Part shown: positions 63,345 to 64,000 of the stretch, one piece after another
Layout of the letters: each line of letters starts with the position of its first letter
How positions within the stretch are numbered: position 1 is the stretch's first letter
Position numbers and translations under genes: made by a program
The notes under the pieces: generated by a model
Database searches by the model: none
What the model was told of the DNA's origin: nothing
The model's input: only the letters and a program-made list of their open reading frames with translations
NCBI RefSeq assembly: GCF_003390335.1
Contig: NZ_QUOU01000001.1
Span: 2,046,001 to 2,110,000 of the forward strand
Direction: 5' to 3'
Length of the DNA: 64,000 nt
Origin: Thalassotalea euphylliae
Lineage (GTDB): Bacteria; Pseudomonadota; Gammaproteobacteria; Enterobacterales; Alteromonadaceae

Positions 63345-64000
63345 CTGAGGGATCCCCATTTATCATACAATGATTATCTTGTTGTAGTCGTTAATGAAAT
63401 TTAACCAACTCCTTTTGATAAACCTCTTTGTTAACTGGTGAGGGCATTGTTTGACAATATTTTTGGCGAGTGACAGAAATGAAAGCACGCGCCGCTTTCT
63501 CACGGTATTTGCTTGGAACCTAAAGTGCCATTTTCTTCTTTCTGCTTCAAAGCCAATAAGCCAGAGTACCAAGCTTGCTACACAAGCGATAAGGCACAGT
63601 ATGCTCATCCGTTTAATGCCCATCGTTCGACTAAACCGCCAAGAAAAACCATACTGCTCACTTTTGTCATCTCTAAAGTTTTGCTCTATTTGCATACGTT
63701 TAGCGTACAAATTGATTACTTCGCGACTTGTTAGCTCGGCATCAGATGTCGCGATGAGCCAAGGTTCATGAGCAAGGTTGCGGTACATTTTATCATCCTT
63801 AGTAAAGCGGCTTTTCCCGCGTCGGCCTCTGTGCTCACCTTGATAAAGGTGCAGGCTCGCTTGGCACCCCGTTTTGCTGTGTTGCGTTAACCTTGCGCTC
63901 CCTAAATTTTTAGGTGTACAACTGGCGTCCTTTCTTAACTGCGCTAAGGTTTGCCATTGCGTTGGCTGCTGTTTCAATTGGCACTTCATTGTACCTCGCA
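63345..64000 (-). mobile_element. IS10-like (IS4 family) insertion sequence, partial
   Basis: The end starts CTGAGGGATCCCC, which resembles the IS10 end (CTGAGAGATCCCC). The transposase stop lies 18 bases inside. The preceding nine bases CCCTTTGGG are a candidate target-site duplication. The element continues past the window edge. Confidence 0.83.
63363..64000 (-). CDS. IS4-family transposase, C-terminal part
   Basis: The minus-strand frame has its stop at 63363 and is open to the last base; the first ATG (63989) is internal. The visible part carries the family YREK signature Y-2-R-3-E-6-K in YAKRMQIEQNFRDDK, with the catalytic glutamate. The two upstream aspartates of the DDE triad should lie outside the window. 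The protein belongs to the IS10-like element that has inserted into MITE copy C. Confidence 0.85.
   Translation of the reverse strand, partial: RGTMKCQLKQQPTQWQTLAQLRKDASCTPKNLGSARLTQHSKTGCQASLHLYQGEHRGRRGKSRFTKDDKMYRNLAHEPWLIATSDAELTSREVINLYAKRMQIEQNFRDDKSEQYGFSWRFSRTMGIKRMSILCLIACVASLVLWLIGFEAERRKWHFRFQANTVRKRRVLSFLSLAKNIVKQCPHQLTKRFIKRSWLNFINDYNKIIIV

Overview
The window reads as chromosomal DNA of a marine gammaproteobacterium of the order Alteromonadales, most likely Colwelliaceae (Thalassotalea or Colwellia-like). This is an inference from protein families such as TIGR03503, rhombosortase, DUF5916, BamC, YfbV and a VC2046/SO_3500-like protein, from moderate-to-low GC, and from gene order shared with E. 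coli and Vibrio. About 59 protein-coding genes (two cut by the window edges, one frame-broken transposase), six tRNA genes, two insertion sequences and three copies of a short non-coding mobile element are supported.

Layout. 1-8.8 kb: the N-terminal part of YgiQ, a degenerate EAL/HDOD protein, an LrgA/LrgB pair, rhombosortase, a DTW-domain tRNA acp-transferase, gamma-glutamyltransferase, a small lipoprotein and cysK. 8.9-13.1 kb: a MoxR ATPase / VWA (CoxE-like) pair followed by an RDD membrane protein with a split domain and a small exported protein. 13.2-18.3 kb: a minus-strand cluster with a transmembrane Ser/Thr kinase, a LysM-like polysaccharide deacetylase lipoprotein, a lipoprotein of unknown function and a LysM lipoprotein. 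This is the best candidate here for an undescribed envelope-signalling system. 18.4-26.6 kb: a mobile repeat, a solute-binding protein, a DUF5916 outer-membrane protein, two small membrane proteins, the divergent rnhA/dnaQ pair and a TIGR03503 protein.

26.7-28.9 kb: six identical tRNA-Asp(GUC) genes in tandem behind one strong promoter, then an IS630-family element. 29-36 kb: a Cache-domain chemoreceptor, a PlsC-like acyltransferase, and fadE (with a FadR-like operator) divergent from yafJ. 36-53.7 kb: a housekeeping block matching E. coli gene neighbourhoods: purN-purM, DUF2066-hda, yfgD-bepA, perM, bcp-gcvR, dapA-bamC, and dapE-yffB. Between them sit a HExxH lipoprotein, a TusA-like protein and an M15 peptidase. 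54-62.5 kb: pta-ackA, yfbV, rlmA-xthA and an RstA/RstB-like two-component system with an RstA-box-like site upstream. 62.6-64 kb: a small conserved hypothetical gene, then an IS10-like element that has jumped into the third copy of the short mobile repeat.

How parts connect: the three short repeats carry the same terminal inverted repeat as the IS630 element, so they look like MITEs mobilised by its transposase family. One copy supplies the stop codon of bcp. The metabolic genes form standard sets: diaminopimelate/lysine (dapA, dapE), purine (purN, purM), acetate (ackA, pta) and fatty-acid oxidation (fadE).
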